Below, piece by piece: positions 8,850 to 19,465 of a stretch of DNA of 35,964 nt. Each line of letters starts with the position of its first letter. Positions within the stretch are counted from its first letter, which is position 1. This DNA comes from Alphaproteobacteria bacterium (GTDB lineage Bacteria; Pseudomonadota; Alphaproteobacteria; SHVP01): NCBI GenBank assembly GCA_029936875.1, contig JAPYRS010000013.1:1-35964 (forward strand). The letters are read 5' to 3'. A model generated the notes under the pieces. That model had not been told where the DNA came from. It saw nothing but the letters and a program-made list of their open reading frames with translations, and did no database searches. The translations under genes and the position numbers were made by a program.

Positions 8850-10067
8850 TTACGCGGCGACCCGTTCCAATCCGTGGACCGACCAGACTTCGTTCAGTCC
8901 TTCCACCAGATGCTCAATCATTTCATTGGTATGCATCGGGCTCGGCGTGAAGCGAAGACGTTCGGTTCCGCGCGGCACCGTCGGGTAATTGATCGGCTGC
9001 ACATAAATGCCGTAATCATTCAGCAGCATATCGGACGCCCGTTTGCAGCACGGCGCATTGCCAACCAGCAACGGAACGATATGGCTAACCGACGGCATAA
9101 CCGGCAAGCCATTCTCCCGGAACATGCGTTTTAGCGTCGCTGACCGTTCCTGGTGGCGAGCGCGAAGATGCTCAGCCGTTTTCAGAACCTGGACGCTTTT
9201 CAGTGCACCGGCTGCAAGCACCGGTGAAAGCGCTGTCGTGAATATGAATGAGGATGCGTAGCTGCGAATTACATCGACGATAGTTGCAGACGCCGCAATG
9301 TATCCGCCCATAACGCCAACCGCTTTGCCGAGCGTACCTTCGATGACGGTAATCCGGTCCATCAGGCCTTCGCGTTCTGCGATGCCGCCGCCGTGTTTAC
9401 CGTAGAGGCCAACTGCGTGAACTTCGTCGAGGTAGGTCATGGCGCCGTACTTGTCGGCGAGATCACAAATTTCTTTGATCGGCGCAATATCGCCGTCCAT
9501 CGAATAAACAGATTCGAACACAATCAGCTTCGGTGCATCCAGAGGCGCATCACGCAGCAGGTCTTCGAGGTGTTCGAGGTCGTTGTGACGGAAAATCCGC
9601 TTGTCTGACTTGCTGCCGCGCATCCCTGCAATCATCGAGGCATGGTTGAGTTCGTCAGAGAAAATTATGCAGCCCGGCATCAATCCGGCGAGCGTCGAAA
9701 GGCTGGCCTCATTGGAGATGTATCCGGAGGTGAATAGAAGCGCTGCCTCTTTGCCGTGCCAAGCGGCCAGTTCGCGCTCGAGAAGGACATGGTAATGTGT
9801 GGTGCCGGAGATATTCCGGGTCCCGCCAGCGCCAGCGCCGGTTTCATCAATCGCTGCATGCATGGCGTTGCGAACATCGGGGTGCTGGCCCATACCGAGA
9901 TAATCATTGCTGCACCAGACGACGACTACGTCTTCGGTGCCATCGTCGAGGTAACGGGTGGCATGAGGGTACTGACCTGCATGGCGCTCGAGTTCCGCAA
10001 ATACGCGATAACGGCCCTCTTCTTGGAGAGCTGTAATTTTATCTGCAAAAAAGCGTTGATAATCCAT
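8850..10067 (-). CDS. hemA: 5-aminolevulinate synthase HemA (C4 pathway)
   Basis: PLP enzyme condensing glycine and succinyl-CoA to 5-aminolevulinate, the first step of tetrapyrrole synthesis in alphaproteobacteria. The 405-residue protein begins [21 protein letters not shown]. It has [45 protein letters not shown], and the PLP-lysine motif [16 protein letters not shown] (Lys248). It ends with TAA before a strong terminator. It is divergent from gcdH, sharing a 243-base intergenic region. I saw no confident promoter there, and the purine stretch GAGAAAT upstream of the ATG is a weak ribosome site. Confidence 0.97.
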   Translation of the reverse strand: MDYQRFFADKITALQEEGRYRVFAELERHAGQYPHATRYLDDGTEDVVVVWCSNDYLGMGQHPDVRNAMHAAIDETGAGAGGTRNISGTTHYHVLLERELAAWHGKEAALLFTSGYISNEASLSTLAGLMPGCIIFSDELNHASMIAGMRGSKSDKRIFRHNDLEHLEDLLRDAPLDAPKLIVFESVYSMDGDIAPIKEICDLADKYGAMTYLDEVHAVGLYGKHGGGIAEREGLMDRITVIEGTLGKAVGVMGGYIAASATIVDVIRSYASSFIFTTALSPVLAAGALKSVQVLKTAEHLRARHQERSATLKRMFRENGLPVMPSVSHIVPLLVGNAPCCKRASDMLLNDYGIYVQPINYPTVPRGTERLRFTPSPMHTNEMIEHLVEGLNEVWSVHGLERVAA

Positions 10068-10263
10068 GATTTCTCGTTCCGGTTCGTTAGGGGCCGTTAA
10101 TCAAGCCTCTTAACTTTCCGACATTTAGCTTTATAGAACCTTAAGCTAAGCCCTTCAAATCAGACAAATAGTCGCAGTCGGGACAATTTCCAGCTATTTT
10201 AGCCCAATATATACCGGACCGGATCGATCAACCGGGAACCTCCGGTCGGAATACCGCCGGTTT

Positions 10264-10279
10264 GGCCCCGCTTGGGGCC
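10264..10279 (+). other. GC hairpin in the gcdH leader
   Basis: GGCCCC and GGGGCC form a 6-base perfect stem with a 4-base GCTT loop, ending 20 bases before the gcdH ribosome-binding site (AGGAG at 10299-10303). There is no U tract, so it is not a standard terminator. A role in leader structure is a guess. The rest of 10068-10310 holds AT-rich stretches but no promoter I can defend. Confidence 0.3.
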
Positions 10280-10310
10280 GGCTGGAACCATACCATTAGG
10301 AGTATCGTCG

Positions 10311-11525
10311 ATGAGCACGTCCGCAGCGCCCGCCACCAAACCACAGAAAATTGAAGCCCAGGCCTTTCGATGGGACGACCCCTTTCGGCTTGAGGACCAG
10401 TTGAGCGAAGAAGAGCGTTTGATCCGCGATACGGCGCGCGACTATTGCCAGGACAAACTCATGCCCCGGATTGTCGAGGCGAACCGGCATGAAATCTTTC
10501 ACCGCGAGATCGTCAATGAAATGGGCGCGCTCGGGCTGCTAGGGCCGACCATTCAAGGGTATGGCTGCGCCGGTACCAACTATGTGAGTTACGGCCTGAT
10601 CGCGCGCGAGATCGAACGCGTCGACTCCTCCTATCGTTCAGCGATGAGCGTGCAGTCGAGCCTGGTCATGTGGCCGATCTATACCTACGGCACCGATGAA
10701 CAGAAAGATAAGTTTCTGCCGCGGCTCGCGACCGGCGAATTACTTGGCTGCTTTGGCCTCACCGAACCGGATCATGGTTCCGACCCCGGTGGCATGAGGT
10801 CCCGCGCCAAAAAAGTCGACGGCGGCTTTAGCCTCACCGGCAACAAAATGTGGATCACCAATTCGCCGATCGCCGACGTCTTTGTCGTCTGGGCCAAAAA
10901 TGACGACGGCAAAATTCGCGGCTACCTTTTGGAAAAAGGAATGAAGGGTCTGTCGGCACCAAAAATTGAAGGCAAGTTCAGCCTTCGCGCCTCGGTCACC
11001 GGCGAGATCGTCATGGACGAAGTTTTCGTGCCCGATGAAAACGAATTTCCTGAAATCACCGGTCTTGCCGGTCCGTTCGGCTGCCTCAACAATGCGCGCT
11101 TCGGAATCGCCTGGGGCGCGATGGGCGCAGCAGAATTTTGCTGGCATGCCGCGCGCCAATACACCTTGGACCGTAAACAATTTGGCAAACCGCTTGCGGC
11201 CAACCAATTGATCCAGAAAAAACTTGCCGACATGCAAACAGAGATCGCGCTCGGTCTTCAGGCTTGCCTGCAGGTTGGTCGATTGCGGGATGCGGGCCAG
11301 GGTGCGCCGGAGATGATCTCGCTGATCAAGCGCAACAATTGCGGCAAGGCACTCGATATCGCCCGAGTCGCACGCGACATGCATGGCGGCAACGGGGTGA
11401 GCGATGAATTTCACGTCATTCGCCATGTCATGAATCTGGAGGCCGTCAATACCTACGAAGGGACCCACGACGTGCACGCGCTGATTTTGGGCCGTGCACA
11501 AACGGGATTGCAGGCGTTCAAATAA
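10311..11525 (+). CDS. gcdH: glutaryl-CoA dehydrogenase GcdH
   Basis: FAD-dependent acyl-CoA dehydrogenase that oxidises and decarboxylates glutaryl-CoA to crotonyl-CoA in lysine and tryptophan breakdown. The start is ATG 10311, with AGGAG eight bases upstream; the frame is open 13 codons earlier but without a ribosome site. The 404-residue product closely follows glutaryl-CoA dehydrogenases rather than generic acyl-CoA dehydrogenases: [71 protein letters not shown], and [17 protein letters not shown] with the catalytic base Glu383. It stands alone on the plus strand. A receiver-domain remnant follows 51 bases later. Confidence 0.95.
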   Translation: MSTSAAPATKPQKIEAQAFRWDDPFRLEDQLSEEERLIRDTARDYCQDKLMPRIVEANRHEIFHREIVNEMGALGLLGPTIQGYGCAGTNYVSYGLIAREIERVDSSYRSAMSVQSSLVMWPIYTYGTDEQKDKFLPRLATGELLGCFGLTEPDHGSDPGGMRSRAKKVDGGFSLTGNKMWITNSPIADVFVVWAKNDDGKIRGYLLEKGMKGLSAPKIEGKFSLRASVTGEIVMDEVFVPDENEFPEITGLAGPFGCLNNARFGIAWGAMGAAEFCWHAARQYTLDRKQFGKPLAANQLIQKKLADMQTEIALGLQACLQVGRLRDAGQGAPEMISLIKRNNCGKALDIARVARDMHGGNGVSDEFHVIRHVMNLEAVNTYEGTHDVHALILGRAQTGLQAFK

Positions 11526-11576
11526 TTTGAGCGTCCAATTCCTTATTCCGGGTTGAACAACGGGATAGCGTGAGAT

Positions 11577-11762
11577 ATGGCCGATATTCGAAAACTAGAC
11601 CGCGATGTGAAAGTCATCGCCATCTCCGGCGGCGGTCAGACCGGCGGCTTCAGTAACTATCTCGATATGGCAGAAAGATTGGGTGCGAATGCGTCGCTCG
11701 CGAAACCATTCACGCAACAGCAGCTTTTCGAAATTGTTGAGGTGACGCTAAACGGCGAATGA
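11577..11762 (+). pseudogene. C-terminal remnant of a single-domain response regulator (receiver domain)
   Basis: The 61 residues are the second half of a CheY-like receiver: DVKVIAISGGG is beta-4 with its loop, AERLGANASLAKPF carries the conserved Lys of beta-5, and the closing helix ends TLNGE. The first half, with the acidic pocket and phospho-acceptor Asp, is absent. No frame of the 51 bases between gcdH and this ATG encodes it, and an in-frame TGA sits two codons before the ATG. The fragment cannot be phosphorylated and is most likely debris of a deletion. Its 3' 106 bases are overlapped antisense by the marR frame. Confidence 0.75.
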
Positions 11763-12310
11763 TTTCGCCGCCTGGCAGCATCCAATATTTTTCCGCCGCC
11801 ACCGTAACGAATTTCGTCACTCCAGAAGCGTTCCAGCGCTTGAAGCGTCTCGTTCATTTCGTTGGTTCGCGTATCGGTCAATGGGCCGCGCCCCAGCGTT
11901 TCGACATGACGCTCATAGAGTTCGTTGATTTGCGCATACAAACCCAAACCCTTCTCAGACAAACGAAGCCGCACCGAACGCCGATCGTAGGGGGAGCGCT
12001 CCTGTTCCAAATATTCGTTTTCGACCAGCTTTTTGACGTTGTAGGAAACGTTTGAGCCGAGGTAGTAGCCGCGGCTGGTCAATTCGCCGACGGTCATTTC
12101 GCCGTCGCCGATATTGTAGAGAATCAGCGTCTGAATGTTGTTGATGTCCTGGGTGCCGAGCCGGTCCAACTCGACCTTGACCACATCAAGAAACCGCCGA
12201 TGCAGCCGCTCAATAAGCTGCAGAGAACTGAGGTAAACGGTCTCCATCGGATCGGCGGATTCATTGCCTTCTGATTCCGCTTCATTTTCCGGTGGACTTT
12301 GGTCGGTCAT
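11657..12310 (-). CDS. MarR-family winged-helix transcriptional regulator with aberrant C-terminal tail
   Basis: DNA-binding regulator of the MarR group. After an acidic N-terminal tail, residues about 25-165 form the dimer and winged-helix core: LQLIERLHRRFLDVVKVELDRLG, INNIQTLILYNIGDGEMTVGEL, the recognition-helix region TSRGYYLGSNVSYNVKKLVEN, and the wing EYLEQERSPYDRRSVRLRLSE. The family-like part ends at about ALERFWSDEIRY. The remaining 45 or so residues run antisense through the receiver remnant and look non-native, suggesting that the ancestral stop was lost. A purine-rich AGAGAAG precedes the ATG. It is divergent from hemB. Its ligand and targets are unknown. Confidence 0.85.
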   Translation of the reverse strand: MTDQSPPENEAESEGNESADPMETVYLSSLQLIERLHRRFLDVVKVELDRLGTQDINNIQTLILYNIGDGEMTVGELTSRGYYLGSNVSYNVKKLVENEYLEQERSPYDRRSVRLRLSEKGLGLYAQINELYERHVETLGRGPLTDTRTNEMNETLQALERFWSDEIRYGGGGKILDAARRRNHSPFSVTSTISKSCCCVNGFASDAFAPNLSAISR

Positions 12311-12401
12311 TGGAATTCTTCTCTACTTGCAGGGCCGAAGAACCGGCGTCTTGGGAGTCGGCGTTCTACCAATTCACTCATCTGGGGTGGGTTATAGTAT
12401 A

Positions 12402-12411
12402 TTTAATTAAA
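12402..12411. promoter_or_regulatory. AT-rich palindrome between marR and hemB
   Basis: TTTAATTAAA is a perfect 10-base palindrome inside an AT-rich island (about 12391-12417) in otherwise GC-rich DNA. It lies 92 bases upstream of marR and 134 bases upstream of hemB. MarR proteins commonly bind AT-rich palindromes in their own divergent promoter regions, so autoregulation is plausible. No promoter hexamers are clear enough to name, and chance occurrence is possible. Confidence 0.3.
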
Positions 12412-12494
12412 ATACGATCCAATGCCGTCAAATTGGTTAACGCGAGCGCCGACACCGGCCAAATCGGCACCATTATTGGGTTTTCAGGACATAA

Positions 12495-13789
<1,295 letters not shown>

Positions 13790-13791
13790 TT

Positions 13792-13820
13792 GGCCGGGCG
13801 CGGTGTAAATTCGCGCGGCC
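13792..13820. terminator. possible bidirectional terminator between convergent genes
   Basis: GGCCGGGCGCG and CGCGCGGCC can pair (two-base bulge) around a 9-base loop in the 32-base gap between the small membrane-protein gene and the convergent decarboxylase gene. There is no clear T tract on either side, so it is a weak call. Confidence 0.3.
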
Positions 13821-13821
13821 T

Positions 13822-15021
13822 CTACGAGACTGGACCGACAGTCAAAAACTTTTCCACCCGAAAGCCATTGAAGTTTGTTGCCAGCGCGTTTGAGTAAGCG
13901 CCGACCTGGGCGACTTCAATCCAGTCCCCGGCGCGGACGTCATCGGGAAGTATCCATGTGAAGGGCAGAACGTCGGTCGAATCGCATGTCGGTCCAAACA
14001 CCGTGAATTGAGATTCACCTGTTGCCTTTTGGCGATTCTAAGCGCGAAGGAGCGCAACCGAAAAAACAGCTTTGCCATGCACCGTCTCGGAGAGGCTGCC
14101 AAGGACGCCGTCATTTATGTAAAGCACTTTTTCCTTTCGAAGTTCAACCCGAACTACAAGCGAGACACCGTTCGCGACCAGCGCACGCCCGGGCTCACAC
14201 AGCACCGCGACATCTGGTGCAAGCTCCAATCGGTCAACACCGGACTTGATTTCATCAAAAAAGACTTCGAGCGGCGGCACGACGACGTTCGGGTAGGCCG
14301 CGGGGAAACCGCCGCCTACATTGAGCGAGGATATCTTCACGCCGGATTTCTTCAAGACGTCCGACACCATGACCAGTGCAACACGGTACGCCTCCGCGCT
14401 TGCGCATTGCGAACCGACATGAAACGAAATGCCCGGTCGGAATCCGCATGCCGCAACGCGCTGCAAGAGGACGGCGGCTTGCTCCGGTGTCGCGCCGAAT
14501 TTTGTTGATAGATCGAATGTCGCAAAACCGCTGGGTGTCGCCATGCGGACGGCGATTTCACAATCGGGACCGGCCACGGCCGCAACCTTCGCCAGTTCGT
14601 CAACGTGATCAACCGTAAAGTGGCGAACACCGAATTGGTGATAAGCGTCAGCAATTGCCTCTCGGGATTTTACCGGGTGGTGAAAATAGATCTCCGCATT
14701 CGGCACCTGCCGGCGAACCGCCTCAATTTCCGGAAGCGAGGCCGCATCAAAGCGAGAAACGCCTGCCGCCGCAACGGCGCCAACAATAATTGGCTGCGGA
14801 TTACATTTAACCGCATAGAGAACTTTGCCCGGAAATCCGGCGAGGAATCGCTCCGTCTCCCGCTGAATGATGGCGCGGTCGATACAGAAAACGGGAGTGA
14901 CAGGCGCAGTTCGTGCGACCACGTCGGCAGCGTCCACAAAATGGCCGCCGAAATTGATGTCCAGGCTGAGCGGCGCCGCAGTGTCAAATCGCGTATTGGC
15001 GGAGAATGCCGATTCCATCAT
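13822..15021 (-). pseudogene. ornithine/lysine-type PLP decarboxylase (fold type III), interrupted by an in-frame TAG
   Basis: Group IV (alanine-racemase-fold) amino-acid decarboxylase, the family that makes putrescine or cadaverine. From ATG 15021 (GGAAA just upstream) the frame has the PLP lysine in VLYAVKCNPQP (Lys72), SRFDAASLPEIEAV, GISFHVGSQC, LNVGGGFP and the phosphate-binding CEPGRALVA, then ends at TAG 14040-14038 after about 327 residues. The same frame continues beyond TAG: NRQKATGESQFTVFGPTCDSTD and then DWIEVAQVGAYSNALATNFNGF to a TAG at 13824-13822. This part holds the catalytic Cys-Asp pair and dimer-interface residues, so a truncated product should be inactive. The frame is also open to 15117 upstream. 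It is divergent from the acylase. Programmed readthrough is possible but unsupported. Confidence 0.82.
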
Positions 15022-15245
15022 GAGTTTCCGTAATGAAACTGTTTTTGGCCTAACCCAAATTCCAGTCACTGATCCAATATCTAGCCGATTTGGACCAAAT
15101 TGAGGGTCCACCGTCAAGGCGTTTCCAAACTTTGCTCGCCACCAACCAAGAAGCCGGTCGCGGCGTAATTTTGCCTACCACTTTTCTTTGACCTCCCGGG
15201 CACCATTCGGCTAAATAGTCCATGAAAATCAACGGAGTTCGGCAA

Positions 15246-17636
15246 ATGCGCTGGCTGTTTCGAGTCCTACTTGTCCTCATCGTCGTCGGCGTCGGCGGCG
15301 GCGGCGGCGCATACATCTGGTTGCGCGGCTCATTGCCGACAATTGACGGATCGATCAGCGTTTCGGGAATCAGCAACCCGGTCGAGATCGTCCGCGACCG
15401 AAACGGCATCCCGCACATATATGCACGCTCGACGATTGACGCCGCCTTCGGGCTTGGTTTTGTCCATGCACAGGACCGGCTCTGGCAAATGGAAATGAAC
15501 CGGCACATTGGTGCCGGCCGAATCTCTGAAGTCGTTGGCGAAGTCGCGCTCGGCAACGATAAGTTTTTGCGCACGCTCGGCATTTATGACGCGGCGGAGA
15601 AAACCTTTGCCAATCTCGACATCGAAACCCGCGCCTCGTTGGAAGCGTATGCGGCCGGCGTCAATCAATACCTGACCACGCGGTCGGGGCCACTTCCGCT
15701 CGAGTTTATAATTCTGGGTCATGAACCTGAACCCTGGAAGCCGGCTGATTCACTTGTATGGGTGAAGATGATGGCGTGGGATCTTGGCGGCAACTGGGCC
15801 GATGAGTTGTTGCGCGCACGCATGCTGCGCACGCTTTCTTCGGCACAAGTGGCGCAACTGTTTCCGCCCTATCCTTCTGACGGCGAGATTTCACTTGAGG
15901 AATATGCGGAACTGTTTGACCGGCTGCCGCTTGATGAACTTTGGGCGGCGACTGACGGACTTCGCCCTGATCGCGCCAATGGTTCCAACAACTGGGTCGT
16001 CAGCGGCGACCGGACCGCGACCGGCAAACCGCTTCTTGCCAACGATCCGCACCTAAGTTTGGGTGCACCGGCGCTATGGTACTTCGCCCATATGAATGCG
16101 CCCGGTCTTAATGTGATCGGCGCGACGCTGCCGGGTGTGCCATCGGTTGTGCTTGGCCGCAATGATCACATCGCCTGGGGCTTTACCAATACCGGGCCGG
16201 ATGTGCAGGACCTGTTTATTGAGCGGCTCGACCCAAACAATTCCGATAACTACCTGACACCCGACGGATCGCAACCATTCACCATTCGGGATGAAGTCAT
16301 TCGCGTCAAAGACGGCGAAGACGTTCCGCTTCGTGTACGAATCACGCGCCACGGCCCGATTATTTCCGACATTGTTGATTCGTTTCGGGATGGCCTTGGC
16401 GATAACGAAATGCTGGCCTTTTCCTGGACGGCGCTTCGCCCCGACGACCTGACCGCCCAGGCCGGCCGCAAAATTAATACCGCGCAAAACTGGACCGAGT
16501 TTGTCGCCGCTTTAAGGGAATTTCACGCGCCGCAACAAAACATTGCCTATGCCGATGTGGACGGCAATATCGGCTATTATGCTCCTGCCCGCGTGCCGAT
16601 TCGGAGAAACGGGAACGTCGCCAACGGGCTCGTCCCGGCACCCGGTTGGGACGGAAGCCACGACTGGGTTGGCTTCATTCCGTTTGATGAACTGCCGCAT
16701 CTTTACAATCCGGCTGGTGGCGCCATTGCGACGGCAAACAACAAGGTCGTCTCGGACGACTACCCTTATTTCCTGACGACCGACTGGGCACCGCCGTTTC
16801 GGGCGGAACGAATCAACGAGTTACTGAAAGCGCGGGACAAACATTCGATCGAAAGTTTTCGCGCCATGCAGGGCGATATATTTTCGCCGCTCGCCGTCGA
16901 GTTTCTTTCCCATCTGGTGCAATCGGACGTCCGCGGCGATCGGCCTCAGGCGGCGATCAAATTGCTTCACGAGTGGGACGGAAACATGGACCGCCGTAAA
17001 CCGGAGCCGTTGATTTTCTCGGCCTGGTACCGGGAACTCACGCGCCTCATCTACGCCGATGAACTCGGCGACATCTTCGAGGACTATTGGAATACGCGGC
17101 CCATATTTCTTCGCAATATCCTGAACAATGACCCGGTTTGGTGTGATGACATCACGACCGACGCGGCCGAATCCTGCTCAGACCTCGCTTCCCGGGCATT
17201 AGTGAGCGCTATATTTTTTCTCAGCGATACCTACGGCGATGATATCGAGAAATGGCGTTGGGGCGATGCGCATTCAGCAAGAAGCGCGCACGCTGTTTTC
17301 TCCGGACAACCGATCGTTGGCGATCTTTTTGAAATCGATATTCCATCGGACGGCGGCGCCGAAACACTCAACCGGGCAATATTCAAAATGAACGATTCGG
17401 AACACCCGTTCCGGCAGTTCCATGGCCCGAGCCTGCGCGCGATTTACGATCTCGAACACCCCAATCGATCGCTGTTCATTCATTCGACCGGACAGTCCGG
17501 CAATCGTCTCAGCGGCTCCTTTTCAGATTTTTCGGAACGCTGGCGCGATATCGAATATGTCCCAATGACAACGCAGCGGGAAGACATTGACGCGGGCGCA
17601 ATGGGGACACTCATCCTCGAACCTTCTGGCTCCTGA
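15246..17636 (+). CDS. penicillin acylase-family N-terminal nucleophile hydrolase
   Basis: Secreted or membrane-anchored amidase made as one precursor that cleaves itself to expose an N-terminal Ser. ATG 15246 is preferred because GGAG lies about nine bases upstream; ATG 15222 in the same frame has no ribosome site. Residues about 2-27 are a hydrophobic, Gly-rich membrane anchor or signal. The alpha-subunit region includes VEIVRDRNGIPHIYA and GLGFVHAQDRLWQME. The processing site precedes SNNWVVSG, giving nucleophile Ser247. The beta subunit has LLANDPHLSLGAPALWYFAH and GFTNTGPDVQDLF. At 796 residues the length is normal for acylases of beta-lactams, acyl-homoserine lactones or related amides; the substrate is not predictable. 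Its end lies 10 bases before ilvA. Confidence 0.92.
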   Translation: MRWLFRVLLVLIVVGVGGGGGAYIWLRGSLPTIDGSISVSGISNPVEIVRDRNGIPHIYARSTIDAAFGLGFVHAQDRLWQMEMNRHIGAGRISEVVGEVALGNDKFLRTLGIYDAAEKTFANLDIETRASLEAYAAGVNQYLTTRSGPLPLEFIILGHEPEPWKPADSLVWVKMMAWDLGGNWADELLRARMLRTLSSAQVAQLFPPYPSDGEISLEEYAELFDRLPLDELWAATDGLRPDRANGSNNWVVSGDRTATGKPLLANDPHLSLGAPALWYFAHMNAPGLNVIGATLPGVPSVVLGRNDHIAWGFTNTGPDVQDLFIERLDPNNSDNYLTPDGSQPFTIRDEVIRVKDGEDVPLRVRITRHGPIISDIVDSFRDGLGDNEMLAFSWTALRPDDLTAQAGRKINTAQNWTEFVAALREFHAPQQNIAYADVDGNIGYYAPARVPIRRNGNVANGLVPAPGWDGSHDWVGFIPFDELPHLYNPAGGAIATANNKVVSDDYPYFLTTDWAPPFRAERINELLKARDKHSIESFRAMQGDIFSPLAVEFLSHLVQSDVRGDRPQAAIKLLHEWDGNMDRRKPEPLIFSAWYRELTRLIYADELGDIFEDYWNTRPIFLRNILNNDPVWCDDITTDAAESCSDLASRALVSAIFFLSDTYGDDIEKWRWGDAHSARSAHAVFSGQPIVGDLFEIDIPSDGGAETLNRAIFKMNDSEHPFRQFHGPSLRAIYDLEHPNRSLFIHSTGQSGNRLSGSFSDFSERWRDIEYVPMTTQREDIDAGAMGTLILEPSGS

Positions 17637-17646
17637 AGACGACACG

Positions 17647-18867
17647 ATGCCCCTTCTGTTTGCCGATATCGAGCAAGCGGCGCGGAATATCGCCGGTGCC
17701 GTTCAACGGACGCCGTGCACCCATGCCCGGACGTTATCGGAGCTGACCGGCGCCGAGATATTCGTCAAATTTGAGAACCTTCAGTTTACGGCTTCGTTCA
17801 AAGAACGAGGCGCGCTTAACAAATTGAAATCGCTTTCCGATGCAGCGCGGCAAGCGGGCGTTGTTGCGGCCTCTGCCGGTAACCACGCTCAAGGCGTCGC
17901 TTATCATGGTCAACGGCTCGGCATTCCCGTGACAATTGTCATGCCCAAACATACGCCGCTTACAAAGGTTGAACACACCCGCGGTCACGGCGCGGAGATT
18001 ATTCTCGACGGCGCAGACCTCACCGAAGCCTCCGCCGCCTCCGATCGGATTGCCGATGAAAGGTCGCTAACCACGGTTCACCCGTATGACGACGACCTGA
18101 TTATCGCCGGACAAGGCACGATCGGCCTCGAGATGATGCAGGACGTACCTGACCTCGATGAAATTCTCGTACCGGTCGGTGGCGGTGGCATGATTTCCGG
18201 CATCGCCATCGCCGCAAAGGGCATAAATCCTAACATTCGCATCACTGGCGTCGAGGCGGACCTATACCCAACGATGCAGGAAGCCCTTGCCGGGCGGCCA
18301 CCGCCGCCTGGAGGGCCAACGGTTGCGGAAGGCATTGCTGTCAAGCAGGTCGGTGTGCGCAACATCGTTTATGTGCGTGAATGGGTCGACGGATTAGTCA
18401 GTGTCTGCGAAACCGATATTGAGCGCGCGATAACGCTTTATCTGAATGTCGAGAAAACCGTTGCCGAAGGCGCCGGCGCTGCAACGCTGGCCGCTATCCT
18501 TGCCGACCCCGATCGCTTTCGAGGCCAGAAGATTGGCGTGGTGCTGAGCGGCGGCAATATTGATCCGCGAATTCTCGCGTCCGTCATCATGCGCCAGTTG
18601 GTTCGGGAAGGAAGGATCGTAAGGCTTCGAATCGAACTCTCCGATGTGCCGGGACAGTTGGCCAATGTTGCCAAAATTTTCGGCGAGACCGACGCCAATA
18701 TTATTGAAGTCCACCACCAGCGAACATTTTCCGATGTGTCGGCGAAGGGAACCGACATTGATGTTGTCTGTGAGTTACGCGATGCCGAGCATACGCGCGA
18801 TCTGATCGCCGCACTCGAAAACTGTGGCTATTCCGTCGAACGGCTGAGCGGCCCGCTTGATCTCTAG
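17647..18867 (+). CDS. ilvA: threonine ammonia-lyase (threonine dehydratase) with ACT domain
   Basis: PLP enzyme that deaminates threonine to 2-oxobutanoate (isoleucine synthesis or threonine breakdown). The start is ATG 17647; the frame is open back to 17587, inside the acylase gene, but family similarity starts at PLLFADIEQAARNIAG. The PLP lysine is in FTASFKERGALNKL (Lys52), the phosphate loop is PVGGGGMISGIAI, and VEKTVAEGAGAATLAA marks the end of the catalytic domain. A single ACT domain (about 328-400, RIELSDVPGQLANVAKIFGE) follows, the arrangement of the shorter 400-residue biosynthetic or catabolic type. Probably co-transcribed with the acylase. ilvA versus tdcB cannot be settled from sequence alone. 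Confidence 0.93.
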   Translation: MPLLFADIEQAARNIAGAVQRTPCTHARTLSELTGAEIFVKFENLQFTASFKERGALNKLKSLSDAARQAGVVAASAGNHAQGVAYHGQRLGIPVTIVMPKHTPLTKVEHTRGHGAEIILDGADLTEASAASDRIADERSLTTVHPYDDDLIIAGQGTIGLEMMQDVPDLDEILVPVGGGGMISGIAIAAKGINPNIRITGVEADLYPTMQEALAGRPPPPGGPTVAEGIAVKQVGVRNIVYVREWVDGLVSVCETDIERAITLYLNVEKTVAEGAGAATLAAILADPDRFRGQKIGVVLSGGNIDPRILASVIMRQLVREGRIVRLRIELSDVPGQLANVAKIFGETDANIIEVHHQRTFSDVSAKGTDIDVVCELRDAEHTRDLIAALENCGYSVERLSGPLDL

Positions 18868-18873
18868 CTCAAA

Positions 18874-19395
18874 CTAAAGGGACGGTGCGGCGAGTTCGTT
18901 ATAACCGCCGCGAAAATACAACAAGGGACCCTTGTCCGGATCATAGGCGTAGCGCTGAACACGACCCAGAATCATTAGGTGGTCACCGCCGTCGTAGGTG
19001 GTTTCCAAAGTGCATTCGAATATCGCCATCACGCCGGGCAGAACCGGACTACCGGTTTCGCCAAGTGTGTAACCGAGATCTTCGCAAGTGAAATCACCCT
19101 CGTTTGAAGCAAAGCGATCCGAAAGATTAACCTGATCGGCGGCAAGGACATTGACACAAAAATGTCCGTTATCAATAAAATTGGCGAGCCGCCGGCCGAC
19201 CCGATCGAGGCTGAAGACGATTAGCGGGGGATCGAGCGAGACCGAGCTGAAGGAGTTCACTGTGACCCCAACGGACCCGTCACCGTTCCCGGCGGTCCCA
19301 TGTTTTTGATGCGTCGTTACGACCGAGATACCGGTCGCAAAACTGCCAAGCGCACGACGGTAGTCGCGTGAATCGTCTATCGTCTGGCTCTTCAT
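18874..19395 (-). CDS. flavin reductase-like FMN-binding protein
   Basis: The 173-residue protein matches the flavin reductase domain (HpaC-like): RALGSFATGISVVTT, VGVTVNSFSSVSLDPPLIVFSLDR, and FCVNVLAADQVNLSDRFA. A glycine-bearing segment FECTLETTYDGGDHLMILGRV follows, with LLYFRGGY near the C-terminus. Such proteins reduce free FMN or FAD with NAD(P)H for a partner monooxygenase. No monooxygenase is in the window, so the partner is unknown. It converges on ilvA with a six-base gap. Confidence 0.92.
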   Translation of the reverse strand: MKSQTIDDSRDYRRALGSFATGISVVTTHQKHGTAGNGDGSVGVTVNSFSSVSLDPPLIVFSLDRVGRRLANFIDNGHFCVNVLAADQVNLSDRFASNEGDFTCEDLGYTLGETGSPVLPGVMAIFECTLETTYDGGDHLMILGRVQRYAYDPDKGPLLYFRGGYNELAAPSL

Positions 19396-19427
19396 GGGAT
19401 CGAATTAGTTTTCAAAACGTGTAATCC

Positions 19428-19456
19428 ACAAACAAGGGCCCCGGAAACCGGGGCTC
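19428..19456 (-). terminator. hairpin with T-rich tail, minus-strand terminator
   Basis: A 9-base stem (core GCCCCGG/CCGGGGC, arms 19436-19444 and 19448-19456, 3-base loop) is followed on the minus strand by TTGTTTGT. It sits 32 bases upstream of the flavin reductase start, so it would stop minus-strand transcription arriving from the 19466-19720 side, which implies a transcript there. Confidence 0.5.
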
Positions 19457-19465
19457 TGGCAACAC

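Noticed and set aside
10740-11501. Long open frame antisense to gcdH (253 codons)
   Set aside because: It mirrors the strongly conserved gcdH coding sequence, has no ribosome site and no family sequence; it arises from codon bias in GC-rich DNA.
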